Below are positions 54,154 through 64,000 of a DNA stretch of 64,000 nt, piece after piece. Position 1 is the stretch's first letter. The number at the start of each line of letters is the position of its first letter. The DNA is taken from contig JAEYWP010000027.1 of the NCBI GenBank assembly GCA_023428905.1, positions 1 to 64,000 of the forward strand. The letters run 5' to 3'. The DNA comes from Verrucomicrobiota bacterium (lineage in GTDB: Bacteria > Verrucomicrobiota > Verrucomicrobiia > Opitutales > Opitutaceae). Below the pieces are notes generated by a model. The model had not been told where the DNA came from and did not search any database. It saw only the letters and a program-made list of their open reading frames with translations. The translations under genes were made by a program, and so were the position numbers.

Positions 54154-55128
54154 ATGAACCAGCTGATTCCCGCGTTTGACGCCCACCGCGTTTTTGTCGA
54201 GCCGTGGACGGACCAGTTTGCCGGCTTCGGGACGGTCATGCTGATGGGATTTCTCGTCGCCGTCTCCTGCGGCCTCGTCGGCAATTATCTGATGCTGCGC
54301 CGCATGGCGCTGATGGGAGACGCGGTGAGCCACAGCGTCCTGCCCGGTCTGGCGGTTGCCTTCCTCGTCACCGGCGTGAGAAGCACGGGTGCCATGCTCC
54401 TGGGCGCCCTTCTTGCCGGCGTGGCGACCACTGTGATCGTCGAGACCATCCAGCGAAAGACGCGCGTCAAACAGGACGCTTCCATCGGGGTCACCTTCAC
54501 CACCTTGTTTGCCGCCGGGGTGGTGCTGATCTCGCTGTTTTCAAGCCAGGTCGACCTCGATGCCGACTGTGTGCTCTACGGCGACATCGGCATGCTGGTC
54601 CTGGAACCGATCGCCTCGTGGACGGAGTGGCCTGCCGCGCTTGTCAGAACCGCGGGCGTGACGCTCGGCCTGGTCGGGCTGGTGGTGCTTTTCTACAAGG
54701 AACTGCTGGTCAGTTCCTTTGACCCGGGACTGGCCCGTTCACTCGGGATCCGGCCCACCGTGGTCCATTATGGGTTGATGCTGGTGCTCTCCGTCGTGGT
54801 GGTGACCGCGTTTGAAGCGGTGGGCTCCATCCTGGTCATTGCCATGCTGATACTTCCCGGCGCGACGGCGTCGCTGCTCACCCACCGTCTCCCTTGGGTG
54901 CACTGGCTGTCCGTGGTCCACGCCGCGCTCAGTGCCGTCCTCGGGGTACACCTTTCACTGATCCTGGAATGTCAGATCGGCCCGGCGATGGTGGTGGCGG
55001 GGGCGGCGGTTTTCGGCGCGGTCTGGGTGGCGGCGCCAGAGCACGGCCTGGTGGCGCGTTGGCGGCGCGAGCATCGTCCGTTGATCCAGCCGCCCGCGGG
55101 GGAGAGCGGCCAGACGGGAATGTCCTGA
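54154..55128 (+). CDS. Second metal ABC permease subunit
   Basis: A 324-residue ABC-3 permease with about eight membrane helices. FGTVMLMGFLVAVSCGLVGNYL and LMLRRMALMGDAVSHSVLPGLA mark the family loop, VKQDASIGVTFTTLFAAGVV follows. It begins two bases after the fused permease ends. The pair of permeases is the usual heterodimer of the MntCD/SitCD layout. It has only a short hydrophilic tail, without the regulator domain of its partner. It is the last gene of the five-gene operon. Confidence 0.94.
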   Translation: MNQLIPAFDAHRVFVEPWTDQFAGFGTVMLMGFLVAVSCGLVGNYLMLRRMALMGDAVSHSVLPGLAVAFLVTGVRSTGAMLLGALLAGVATTVIVETIQRKTRVKQDASIGVTFTTLFAAGVVLISLFSSQVDLDADCVLYGDIGMLVLEPIASWTEWPAALVRTAGVTLGLVGLVVLFYKELLVSSFDPGLARSLGIRPTVVHYGLMLVLSVVVVTAFEAVGSILVIAMLILPGATASLLTHRLPWVHWLSVVHAALSAVLGVHLSLILECQIGPAMVVAGAAVFGAVWVAAPEHGLVARWRREHRPLIQPPAGESGQTGMS

Positions 55129-55144
55129 GCCTGGCGCGGGCGGC

Positions 55145-56386
55145 TCAGCCGACCCGCGCGAGCGCTTCCTGCCGGCGGGCGATCGCCCGCTCGTAGGAAC
55201 GTAGTTGGGTGGGGACCACGGCAGAGGCGGAGAAGCGGCGAAGACCCTCGGTGCGGGCGCGGCGGCCCATCTCGTGGCGCATCTCCGGGCTGGCGAGCAG
55301 GGCGTTGACGCGGTCCGCGATATCCCGGGGCGACTGGGGCGGCACCAACATGCCGTATTTGCCCTGGTCGACCAACTCAGCCATGCCGCCATTGCCGGTA
55401 CAGACCACGGCGCGGCCCGCCGACATGGCCTCAAGCACGACAAAACCGAAGCTTTCCCAGCGGCTGGGGAAGACGCAGATGTCGGTGTCGGCCAAATACA
55501 GCGGAATTGAGGTAAGAGGCACCTTGCCGGTGAACTCGAGCCGGTCGTGATACTTCGGATCGATCTGCGAGCAGAGGAAATCCCGCATGTTCACCCCGGC
55601 CTTTGGCGACGCGCTCCAGGCGCCGACAAAACGAAACCGCGCCTGGGGGTTGCGCTCAAAGATGACGGGGATCGCGGGGGCCAGATCCTGGACGCCCTTA
55701 CGCCATTCGAGCCGGCCGACAAAACTGATGCGCTGGGTGTCGGTTTCAACCGGGATGCAGAGCATCTCGGCGGGCGGTTCGTATGTGTACGGCACCAGCG
55801 AAACCCGAGCCGGATCCGCGCCCCACGCGCCGATGATGATGTCGGCAATCGCCTGGGAGGGGGCTGCGATCTCGTCGGCATCGAGCAGGTGGTTGCGCTC
55901 CTCGCGGAAGATCGGGTCGTCCGTGCCGGCGAGGGCTCGGACATTGCGCGTCTTCGCGACGTACCACAGGAGCCGCATCTGGTTGCGGAATTGCTCCCGG
56001 GAAAAGGGAAAGCGTCCAAACTTGCGGGCGAAGAAATACGGCGTGTGCAGCTTCACCACGTAGGGAAGCTGGGGAAGGGCGCGCACGACGTACCGTGCCT
56101 CGGCAAGGAAGTCCGGCCCCTCGAGAACGTCGAAAGGCTGCTTGCGGTACTGTTGTATGAAGCCCTGCACCACCGCGGTGGGAAACGCGGAGCGGGTGGA
56201 TTTCACCCGGTGGACCACAACCCCTGAGGTTTCGATCGAAGTCTCCGTGCGGCTGGTACTGCCGCAGAACACCTCCACGTGAGCTCCGGCCGCGGCGAGG
56301 CAGCGCGAAATCTGGGCTACGTACGTCGCGATACCACCGAGGGCGGTATCGGGCGGGTACTCATAGCTGACAAACGCGATTCTCAT
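55145..56386 (-). CDS. GT4-family glycosyltransferase
   Basis: A 413-residue GT-B glycosyltransferase. The N-terminus MRIAFVSYEYPPDTALGGIATYV is the GT4 opening; ISFVGRLEWRKGVQDLAPAI, YLADTDICVFPSRWESFGFVVLEAMSAGRAVV is the family donor-binding E-x7-E segment. Probably transfers a sugar to a surface polysaccharide. Its start lies inside the end of the upstream ABC ATPase gene by 26 bases, so they are translationally coupled. ATG 56386 begins the first strand. Confidence 0.92.
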   Translation of the reverse strand: MRIAFVSYEYPPDTALGGIATYVAQISRCLAAAGAHVEVFCGSTSRTETSIETSGVVVHRVKSTRSAFPTAVVQGFIQQYRKQPFDVLEGPDFLAEARYVVRALPQLPYVVKLHTPYFFARKFGRFPFSREQFRNQMRLLWYVAKTRNVRALAGTDDPIFREERNHLLDADEIAAPSQAIADIIIGAWGADPARVSLVPYTYEPPAEMLCIPVETDTQRISFVGRLEWRKGVQDLAPAIPVIFERNPQARFRFVGAWSASPKAGVNMRDFLCSQIDPKYHDRLEFTGKVPLTSIPLYLADTDICVFPSRWESFGFVVLEAMSAGRAVVCTGNGGMAELVDQGKYGMLVPPQSPRDIADRVNALLASPEMRHEMGRRARTEGLRRFSASAVVPTQLRSYERAIARRQEALARVG

Positions 56387-57617
56387 GGTGCACGGAAACT
56401 TCATCGGCGATGCGGACGTACCCGTGGCGGCTCTGGTAGGGCCACATTCCCCCGGCAATCACACCGGCATGGACCTCAAAGCCCATCGCGTTTTCGGCGT
56501 CGAGGTAGCGGGTGTTGTCGTTCGGGCGGAAAACAAAGACGTCCAGCGAATACCGCCCGGGAAACAGACGGAGGGGCTTCAGGTTGATTTCAACCTCGGT
56601 CTCCTCGCGCAGCTCGAAGGGCTTGATGCCTTCCTCGGGCGTGCAGATCGAACTGATCAGTTCCCCATAGCCATTCTTGATCTGGATGACGACGGCGGAG
56701 CGGGTGAACGCCTCCTTCGAGGCGATGCGGACGCGCAGGCGGTAGTCTTCGCCGAAGAGCAGCTGGCTCACGACCAGATCGTCCTTCTCCTGGTGAAACT
56801 GCGCCGAGACCAGCTTGAGTCCGTGCACCGAGTCGCGGCTGACGGCCTTCGTCGTGGTTTCGTTAAGGTAGTCGACCACCAAGCGGTCGGCCGGGCCCAC
56901 GGCGCGGACCTTGCCCTTTTCGAGCCAGACCACCCGATTGCACAGGCTTTTCACCGCCGCCATGTTGTGGCTGACAAAGATGACCGTGCGCCCATGCGAG
57001 CGGGAGACCTCGCGCATTTTTCCGAGGCACTTGGCCTGGAACTCGGCGTCGCCGACCGCGAGCACTTCGTCGATGATCAGGATCTCGGGCTCCAGGTGCG
57101 CCGCCACCGCAAAGGCGAGCCGCACGTACATGCCGCTCGAATACCGCTTCACCGGCGTGTCGATGAACTTTCCGATTTCGGCAAAGTTCACGATATCGTC
57201 GAATTTCCGGCGGATCTCCGCCCGGCTCATGCCCAGGATGGCACCGTTGAGGAAAATGTTCTCGCGGCCGCTCAGCTCCGGGTGAAAGCCGGTGCCCACT
57301 TCCAGGAGGCTCGCGATGCGCCCGCGAATACGGATTTCGCCCGTCGTCGGCTCGGTGATCCGGGAGATGATTTTCAGGAGCGTGCTTTTGCCGGCGCCAT
57401 TCTTGCCCACCACCCCGAGCACCTCGCCGGGATCCACGTGGAAGGAAACGTCGCGCAGGGACCAGAAGTCCGTGGCACGCTCGTCCGTCTGGGCACCACC
57501 CTTGCCTCGGGCGATATTCCACCAGCGCTCAAACTCCTCGCGGAAGGAGGTAGCGCCGATCTTTCCCAATCGGTATCTTTTGGAAATCCCGTTTACTTCG
57601 ATAATTGAGCGTCCCAT
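56361..57617 (-). CDS. Polysaccharide-export ABC ATPase with Wzt-like C-terminal domain
   Basis: A 418-residue Wzt/TagH-type ATPase. GEVLGVVGKNGAGKSTLLKII (Walker A), SLLEVGTGFHPELSGRENIFLNG (Q-loop region), YSSGMYVRLAFAVA (signature) and ILIIDEVLAVGD (Walker B) are present. Residues about 275-410 are beta-rich and match the Wzt carbohydrate-binding domain (VVIQIKNGYGELISS, FPGRYSLDVFVF). It pairs with a permease not seen here. The glycosyltransferase is coupled downstream. Start ATG 57617 (MGRSIIEVNGISKRY) is preferred over 57665. Confidence 0.91.
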   Translation of the reverse strand: MGRSIIEVNGISKRYRLGKIGATSFREEFERWWNIARGKGGAQTDERATDFWSLRDVSFHVDPGEVLGVVGKNGAGKSTLLKIISRITEPTTGEIRIRGRIASLLEVGTGFHPELSGRENIFLNGAILGMSRAEIRRKFDDIVNFAEIGKFIDTPVKRYSSGMYVRLAFAVAAHLEPEILIIDEVLAVGDAEFQAKCLGKMREVSRSHGRTVIFVSHNMAAVKSLCNRVVWLEKGKVRAVGPADRLVVDYLNETTTKAVSRDSVHGLKLVSAQFHQEKDDLVVSQLLFGEDYRLRVRIASKEAFTRSAVVIQIKNGYGELISSICTPEEGIKPFELREETEVEINLKPLRLFPGRYSLDVFVFRPNDNTRYLDAENAMGFEVHAGVIAGGMWPYQSRHGYVRIADEVSVHHENRVCQL

Positions 57618-57945
57618 GCGGTGTGTGATGCGGGGCAGGTTGAGCGGAATGGTAGCCTGATGCATGCCGGAGTTCCGTGCGTTTCCGCCAACCGCTTTCG
57701 GTGCGGAAATTTCCCGACCCGGCGGCAGGGAAGCGAGCGCCCGGTTAAGGTCAAGTTTCCGCTTGCCGGCCCCCCTGAGGTTCGAGACTGTCGCGGTTTG
57801 CGGCATTTTTCTCGGTCTCGATCCGCGCGCCGCATTGCTCCCGCGGATCTTACGTCAGGTAAACCTTCAACCACCGTCCCGCCTCTGTGGGACATTGCGA
57901 AGGGCCTTCGTCCCGGAGCAAGGCGATGGCGCTTCGATCGTCATC
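57618..57945. other. Gap between the polysaccharide ATPase and rpsA
   Basis: This 328-base divergent spacer holds the promoters of both neighbours. I see no ORF that is convincing and no clear riboswitch. TTGCGG with CATTTTTC near 57797 might be part of an rpsA promoter. The rpsA leader is long (over 100 bases). Confidence 0.4.
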
Positions 57946-59616
<1,671 letters not shown>

Positions 59617-59639
59617 GTCGTCCCGTCGCAAACCCTTCC

Positions 59640-59673
59640 AAGGCGTCCCGCATCTCGCGGGGCGCCTTTTTTT
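59640..59673 (+). terminator. Intrinsic terminator of rpsA
   Basis: A 12-base stem (59640-59651 with 59657-59668; one G-T pair), five-base loop and seven T (59667-59673). It lies 23 bases after the stop. The convergent kinase gene ends at 59679. Confidence 0.92.
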
Positions 59674-59678
59674 GCGGC

Positions 59679-62555
59679 CTAGGGTCGACTGGGCGGGGGC
59701 GGCGCCGGTGCCGCGGCCGCGCTGGCGCGCACCCGCTGGAGGGCCTCGAGCAGGTCCTCGGCGGTGAAAGGCTTGGGGATAAACTGGACCCGCGGATCAT
59801 CGGGCAGGCGCTTGCGTGCGTCCTCTTCACTGAACCCGCTCATGATCAGGAAGGGCAGGGCGGGGTTCATCGTCCGCAGCTCGGTCAGCGTGCCTGGTCC
59901 GTCCAGCCCGGGCATGGTGAGATCGAGGAGCACCGCAGAAAAACGGCCCCCGTGCGCCAGCCCAAGCGCCAGGGCCTCGTAACCGTCCGCCGCCATCGTC
60001 ACCGCGTAGCCGTGCCGCTCCAGAATGGCACTGGCAATGCGCCGCACACTCGCCTCGTCGTCGACCACCAGGACGGTGCCGCCCGTCTCCAGCTTGTCCG
60101 TCTGGCGCGGCGTGGCGCTTATCGGAGTTTCGATCTCCTTCGCGGACCGCGGAAAAACGATGCGAAACGAGGTGCCGCGTCCGACTGCGCTCCGCAGGAA
60201 GATCGCACCCTTGTGCGCGCGGACCACACCCACCACGGCGGCAAGGCCTAGGCCCCGCCCGGTGAATTTCGTGGTGAAAAAGGGATCGAAGATTCGGGCG
60301 GCCGTATCCGTGCTCATCCCACAGCCGTCGTCCTCCACTTCCAGGCCGACGTAGTCACCGGGAGGGAGATCCTGGCCCAGTCGCGCCTCCCGCAACTGTT
60401 CCCGCGACATCGTCATCTGCGTGGTGAGGACACGGATCGTGCCGTTCCCGCCGTTGAGGGATTCCGACGCGTTGATCACCAGGTTCATCACCACCTGGCG
60501 GACCTGGGAGGGATCCGCTTTCACCGGAAGCGCCTTGGGGCAGAGGACGAAGTCCAGCTTGGCGTTCTTGCTGATGGAAAGTTTCAGCAGCTGCACCGTG
60601 TCGGCGACGACGGTGTTGAGGTCGAGCAGCTCGATGTTGAAGCGGCTCTTGCCGGCGTAGGCCAGCATCTGCCGGCAAAGGTCGGCGGCGCGCTGGCTGG
60701 CGATCTCCACCTGGTCCAGGGCGTCGGCCACCGACTTCGCATCCTCCCGCGCCAGCGTGGTGTTGCCGAGAATGACGGTCAGAAGGTTGTTGAAGTCGTG
60801 GGCGATCCCGCCCGCCAGCACACCGAGGCTCTCCAGCTTTTGCGCCTCAAGCATCTTCAGCTGGAGCTTCTGGCGTTCCTCGTCCGCATGCTTCTGGCGG
60901 GAGACGTCCTCGTAACAGCCATGGAGGCGGATCACCCGCGCGCCATCCCAGTCCGCCCTCCCGGCGTAACGCACCCAGATGAGCCGACTGTTTGCTGTCA
61001 CCAGCTCCACCTCCAGGTCAAAGGGTGTGCCGTCCTTGAGGGCCCGCTCCACCGCGGTGCGGACCACCGGCTGCGCTGCCGGCGCAAAAAACGCGATCGC
61101 CCGCTCCAGTTCGAGCGGCGGCGCCTTCGGATCCATGTCGTGAATACGATAGGCCTGCGATGTCCAGAAAAGGATGCCGCTGCGCAGGTCGTACTCCCAG
61201 CCGCCGATCTGGGAGGTCTCCTGCGTCTGCTCGAGCAGTTTCTGGCTGCGGATCAGCGCCGCCTCGGTCTGTTTGCGCTGGGTGATGTCGGACGCGATGC
61301 CCGTGACGCGCGTGGGTTCGCCGGCAGCGGTGCGTGACACCACTGAACCGCGGTCGAAGATCCACCGCCAGCTGCCATCCCGGGCTCGCAGGCGGTATTC
61401 GACTGTACCGTGTCCGAGGAGAAGCTGGCGTTTGAAGGCCTCGACGCGCGGGAGATCCTCGTGGTGCAGCCAGGGCAGGAGGGCGTCAATGTTGGCCGGG
61501 ATCTCCGCCGGGCTGCAGCCGAGGATGCCGGCCCAGCGGTCGCTTCGGACCACCTGGCGAGTGAGCAGATTCCAGTCCCAGAACGCATCTTCACTTCCCT
61601 CCAGGGAGAGGCTGAGTCGCTCCTCGCTGTGGCGTAGCGCCTCCGACTGCCGCTGCACCCGCCGGAGCAACTGCCGCTGTCGCAGGAGCGCGATCAAGAG
61701 GATCAAGGCCAGGCCCACTCCAGGTATCCAATAACGGCGCAGGTCCCTCAACGTCAGTTGGGGTTCGGCGATCGGGCCCAGCCACCGCTGATGCAGGGCC
61801 TGGTAGGTGCCGTCCACGTGGACCTGGGAAAGCGCGTGGTTGATGCGGTAGAGCAGGTCAGCCTGTCCCTTCGCCACTGCCATGTGCAGCTCGTAGCGGA
61901 TCTCCGGAAGATCGGTGGAGGCCACCTTCACGTTCTTGAAGCCTCGTTCGCGGATCATCTTCAGCCCCACGGGGAGGACGGCAAAGACCGCGTCGGCCCG
62001 GCCCGCCTCCAGCTGCATCAGGCTGTCCTCGAGAGACGCACTAAAAACGAGCGCGTTGTCCAACTGGTGACGCCGGGCGATATGGTGCCCGACACCCTCC
62101 TGCGCCACGGCCAGGCGGGAGCGCGCCAGGACCTCGCGGCTGATGAAGTCCGGCGCCTTGCGATGCACGAAGACCGCACCTGGCAGGCTCGCGTGCGGGA
62201 TGGAGTAGTCGAAACGGGTGACCCGCTCCGGCAGGTAGGCGACGTTTGCCAGCAGGTCGATTTCACCCGTCTCCAGCATAGCCAGCACATCCGTCCAGGG
62301 GCGCACATGGAACTCCAGCTCCAGCCGTTCTGCCCGGGCCATCGCCTGCAGCAGGTCGACGCAAAATCCCGCCGGGCTTCCGTTTTCATCCAGATAGGTG
62401 AACGGGGCCGCGGCAGGTTCGATGCCCACCCTGACTTTCCGCACCGCCTCCAGGGCCGTTTGCCCTGCGGGTTGCGCAGTGACGGGGAGCGCAAGTGCTA
62501 CAAGCAGAAGCAATCGGCGCCACGGAAGGGCAAGGAAGAGGCCGCGCACGGTCAC
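59679..62555 (-). CDS. Hybrid sensor histidine kinase with periplasmic solute-binding domain
   Basis: A membrane kinase of about 958 residues. After a signal (GLFLALPWRRLLLLVALALP) comes an SBP_bac_3-type ligand domain (FTYLDENGSPAGFCVDLLQAMAR, VAKGQADLLYRINHALS), a transmembrane helix (YWIPGVGLALILLIALL), two PAS domains, HisKA with His586 in GGIAHDFNN, an ATPase domain (VINASESL, DDGCGM, GRGLGLAAV) and a C-terminal receiver with Asp878 in LLDLTMPG. The periplasmic domain may bind an amino acid. The start is uncertain; GTG 62555 precedes the signal, while upstream ATG 62678 adds a non-hydrophobic 40-residue tail. Confidence 0.9.
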   Translation of the reverse strand: MTVRGLFLALPWRRLLLLVALALPVTAQPAGQTALEAVRKVRVGIEPAAAPFTYLDENGSPAGFCVDLLQAMARAERLELEFHVRPWTDVLAMLETGEIDLLANVAYLPERVTRFDYSIPHASLPGAVFVHRKAPDFISREVLARSRLAVAQEGVGHHIARRHQLDNALVFSASLEDSLMQLEAGRADAVFAVLPVGLKMIRERGFKNVKVASTDLPEIRYELHMAVAKGQADLLYRINHALSQVHVDGTYQALHQRWLGPIAEPQLTLRDLRRYWIPGVGLALILLIALLRQRQLLRRVQRQSEALRHSEERLSLSLEGSEDAFWDWNLLTRQVVRSDRWAGILGCSPAEIPANIDALLPWLHHEDLPRVEAFKRQLLLGHGTVEYRLRARDGSWRWIFDRGSVVSRTAAGEPTRVTGIASDITQRKQTEAALIRSQKLLEQTQETSQIGGWEYDLRSGILFWTSQAYRIHDMDPKAPPLELERAIAFFAPAAQPVVRTAVERALKDGTPFDLEVELVTANSRLIWVRYAGRADWDGARVIRLHGCYEDVSRQKHADEERQKLQLKMLEAQKLESLGVLAGGIAHDFNNLLTVILGNTTLAREDAKSVADALDQVEIASQRAADLCRQMLAYAGKSRFNIELLDLNTVVADTVQLLKLSISKNAKLDFVLCPKALPVKADPSQVRQVVMNLVINASESLNGGNGTIRVLTTQMTMSREQLREARLGQDLPPGDYVGLEVEDDGCGMSTDTAARIFDPFFTTKFTGRGLGLAAVVGVVRAHKGAIFLRSAVGRGTSFRIVFPRSAKEIETPISATPRQTDKLETGGTVLVVDDEASVRRIASAILERHGYAVTMAADGYEALALGLAHGGRFSAVLLDLTMPGLDGPGTLTELRTMNPALPFLIMSGFSEEDARKRLPDDPRVQFIPKPFTAEDLLEALQRVRASAAAAPAPPPPSRP

Positions 62556-62699
62556 GCACCGGGCGCCGGAAGAGGCTGGAGAGACGAAGTACAGACTTTC
62601 GGGTTTAAAGAGCCCGCCCTGGATTGGCGAGTCGCCGCTTCGGCGCGGGCGTGGGGAAGTTTCCCCAAGCACAGTCACCGGATTGCCCGACCGATCAAA

Positions 62700-62945
62700 T
62701 TAACGCCGCCCGTCGCCCCGGTTGGTTTTGTTCAACTGGGAAAGCAACGCTTGGATCTGCGCTCTCACCCGCACGTCGCTCAGCTCCTCAGCCAGCGTGT
62801 GGATCAGGACCGAGACCAGCGTATCGCGCGCGGCCAGGTTCCGCTCGCTGGTCGCCGCAGGCACGGCATCGGAGCCAAGCCAAAGGCGGATTTCTTCGCG
62901 GACAGCGCCGAGGCTGTCGAAACTGACGTCGTGGAGGAGGGACAT
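62700..62945 (-). CDS. Small helical hypothetical protein
   Basis: 81 residues, MSLLHDVSFDSLGAVREEIRLWLG, then DTLVSVLIHTLAEELSDVRVRAQIQALLSQLNK. No signal or known domain; two amphipathic helices may dimerise. It lies upstream of the kinase gene on the same strand. Its C-terminus LAEELSDVRVRAQIQALL recalls LAEQLPDTADLAQIKKTI of the next small protein (63196-63600), so they may be related. The 250 bases to 63195 are otherwise without a gene except the terminator at 63144. Confidence 0.6.
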   Translation of the reverse strand: MSLLHDVSFDSLGAVREEIRLWLGSDAVPAATSERNLAARDTLVSVLIHTLAEELSDVRVRAQIQALLSQLNKTNRGDGRR

Positions 62946-63143
62946 GATGCTGGAAGGAAGGGACCTGTTGCCACTGCCCTTTTCCCGGTTTTCGGGCGCG
63001 CGTTTCAGAAAAAGAGGTGCTCTTCCAGAAAAAGCCTGAAACCGCGGCGCCCTCGATCGCCGCACGGTTTCGGTTTCGAAGTCGGGTTCGCGGGTGATCG
63101 CGGCGGTGGGATAAGCGCCGGCACGGCTTCTCCACGACCCAGC

Positions 63144-63171
63144 AAAAAGCCCGTCCGGCAAAGGACGGGCT
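63144..63171 (-). terminator. Intrinsic terminator of the 63196-63600 gene
   Basis: Perfect 9-base stem (63148-63156 with 63163-63171), six-base loop, and five T on the minus strand (complement of 63144-63148), 24 bases past the stop. Confidence 0.88.
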
Positions 63172-63195
63172 GCTCGGCAGAAACTGAGGCCAGGC

Positions 63196-63600
63196 TCAGC
63201 CCTTTTTGCCCTTGGTTCGGCGGGTCTTGACGATCTTCTCGCCGCCGCGGAGGTGCAGGTCCAGGGCGAGCTCCTTGATCGTCTTTTTGATCTGGGCCAG
63301 ATCCGCGGTATCGGGGAGCTGCTCCGCGAGCTGGAAGATGGCGGAACCCAGCATCGCCTCACGCAGACCCGGGAAGTGAGCGGACATCGGCGGGCGCGAA
63401 CCCGTGATCACGACCGGGATGCCGTCGCCGGCATGCAGGTTGGCGTTACCGAAGGCTGCGGCGGCGGCCTTGTTTGAGGCGGCTCCGACGCTGCGCGTCG
63501 AAGACGACGCGTCATTGCCGGCGAAGTCGTTGACCTGGCCGACAGTCGAGCTGATCGACGGATTCGAGAACGCGGGAGGATAGTCTGAGTTACCGGGCAT
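63196..63600 (-). CDS. Small hypothetical protein with basic C-terminal tail
   Basis: 134 residues. The N-terminus is Ser/Asn-rich (MPGNSDYPPAFSNPSISSTV), the middle Ala-rich, followed by ITGSRPPMSAHFPGLREAML, a helix (IFQLAEQLPDTADLAQIKKT) and tail KTRRTKGKKG. I do not recognise it. It has its own terminator and a dyad in its promoter (63621), so it is separately regulated. ATG 63600 is chosen; a few upstream codons are also open. Confidence 0.7.
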   Translation of the reverse strand: MPGNSDYPPAFSNPSISSTVGQVNDFAGNDASSSTRSVGAASNKAAAAAFGNANLHAGDGIPVVITGSRPPMSAHFPGLREAMLGSAIFQLAEQLPDTADLAQIKKTIKELALDLHLRGGEKIVKTRRTKGKKG

Positions 63601-63620
63601 GGGATGTATCGTGTTTAGGA

Positions 63621-63639
63621 TTGTGTAGACATTACACAA
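63621..63639 (-). promoter_or_regulatory. Operator-like dyad in the promoter of the 63196-63600 gene
   Basis: TTGTGTA (63621-63627) and TACACAA (63633-63639) are perfect arms around GACAT. On the minus strand one arm gives TTGTGT as a -35, with TAAACA 16 bases later as -10, about 12 bases before the ATG. A repressor on this dyad would block the promoter. Confidence 0.45.
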
Positions 63640-63648
63640 AAGGGGCCG

Positions 63649-64000
63649 CTACCAGGCGAGCTTCAGCGCACGGAGGCGCTCGCGCAGGGCTTCGAGGTTC
63701 CAGAGGCGCAGCGAACCATCCACGCCCTGTGTCGCGAGCTGGCGCCCATCGGGGCTGAACCGCACGCGGTACGTGTTGCTGGCCTGCTGGCGGCTTTCCA
63801 GGACAGCCAGCAGCTGGCCCGAGGGAATGGCGACCAGGTACACCTTGTCATCCGCCGAACAGGCCAGGAGGGCACCGTCGGGAGAAAACGCGGCCCGGCC
63901 CGCCTCGGCTGCAACGACGGGGGGCAGCCAGGACACGGCCTCCCACGTTTGTGTATCCACCAGCAAACATCCGCGGTCACCCGTGCACACCAGCCACCGC
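63649..64000 (-). CDS. WD40-like repeat protein, 3' part (cut by window edge)
   Basis: The frame is open to the window end and encodes at least 117 residues, the C-terminus of a propeller: AAFSPDGALLACSADDKVYLVAIPSGQ and VRFSPDGRQLATQGVDGSLRLWNLEAL. The FSPDG...A...DG...LWNL pattern is WD40. The ending RERLRALKLAW resembles that of bacterial WD40-linked kinases or solute proteins whose C-terminal tail is LRxxL. The N-terminal domains lie outside the window. Confidence 0.85.
   Translation of the reverse strand, partial: RWLVCTGDRGCLLVDTQTWEAVSWLPPVVAAEAGRAAFSPDGALLACSADDKVYLVAIPSGQLLAVLESRQQASNTYRVRFSPDGRQLATQGVDGSLRLWNLEALRERLRALKLAW

Noticed and set aside
52704..54284. Long minus-strand frame over the permease-regulator gene
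   Set aside because: Shadow of the fused permease; His/Arg/Asp-rich antisense composition.

Overview
This is a GC-rich (roughly 65%) bacterial chromosome segment, densely packed with genes on both strands. Housekeeping genes dominate, with no phage, plasmid, insertion-sequence or CRISPR signature. The gene content and protein style suggest a Verrucomicrobiota genome, probably Opitutaceae-like: two Rho factors, one with a long disordered Arg/His/Gly insertion; fused CobA-HemD; UnbV/FG-GAP and MacB-type remnants; many start codons without a Shine-Dalgarno sequence; and a Gram-negative envelope with TonB, an OprB-type porin and L,D-transpeptidase. This placement is an inference from content, since no rRNA gene is present.

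Left part (1-15.4 kb): large Rho, PilT, a convergent block of small enzymes (YhaM-like exonuclease, isochorismatase-like hydrolase, metallophosphatase), HisF with a large unknown protein, a second divergent Rho followed by an intrinsic terminator, acetyl-CoA synthetase, and a TonB-associated group (DUF3450-like protein with an apparent frameshift, a lipoprotein-like protein with a TonB-like C-terminus, TonB).

Middle (15.4-34 kb): a CAT-anticodon tRNA, a UGT-like glycosyltransferase, a TPR/PP2C pair, a DinG-type helicase divergent from a P1B-4-type metal ATPase, L,D-transpeptidase divergent from asd, tRNA-Val, then a biosynthetic stretch ilvN-ilvC-hemC-cobA/hemD-DegT aminotransferase-trpF. It ends with an unusual protein in which a tandem-repeat propeller precedes an M6-like metalloprotease.

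Region 33.5-43 kb is more accessory. It holds a secreted alpha/beta hydrolase with a 5'-nucleotidase-C-like tail, a Tsp/Prc protease, a very long Sel1-repeat protein, and three decayed genes: an antisense FG-GAP/UnbV fragment, a broken small secreted protein, and a truncated FtsX/MacB permease.

Right part (43-64 kb): ffh, a response regulator divergent from an Lrp/AsnC regulator with its aminotransferase partner, der and fmt. Next comes a five-gene metal-uptake operon (binding protein, porin, ATPase, permease fused to a DtxR/MntR-like regulator, second permease). After that are a polysaccharide ABC ATPase plus glycosyltransferase, rpsA with a strong terminator, a hybrid sensor kinase with a periplasmic solute-binding domain, two small unknown proteins, and the 3' part of a WD40-like gene cut by the window edge.

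The most interesting items are the Rho pair, the transporter-regulator fusion in its own metal operon, the propeller-protease without a visible signal peptide, the hydrolase/5'-nucleotidase-C fusion, and several undescribed dyads in short promoter regions.
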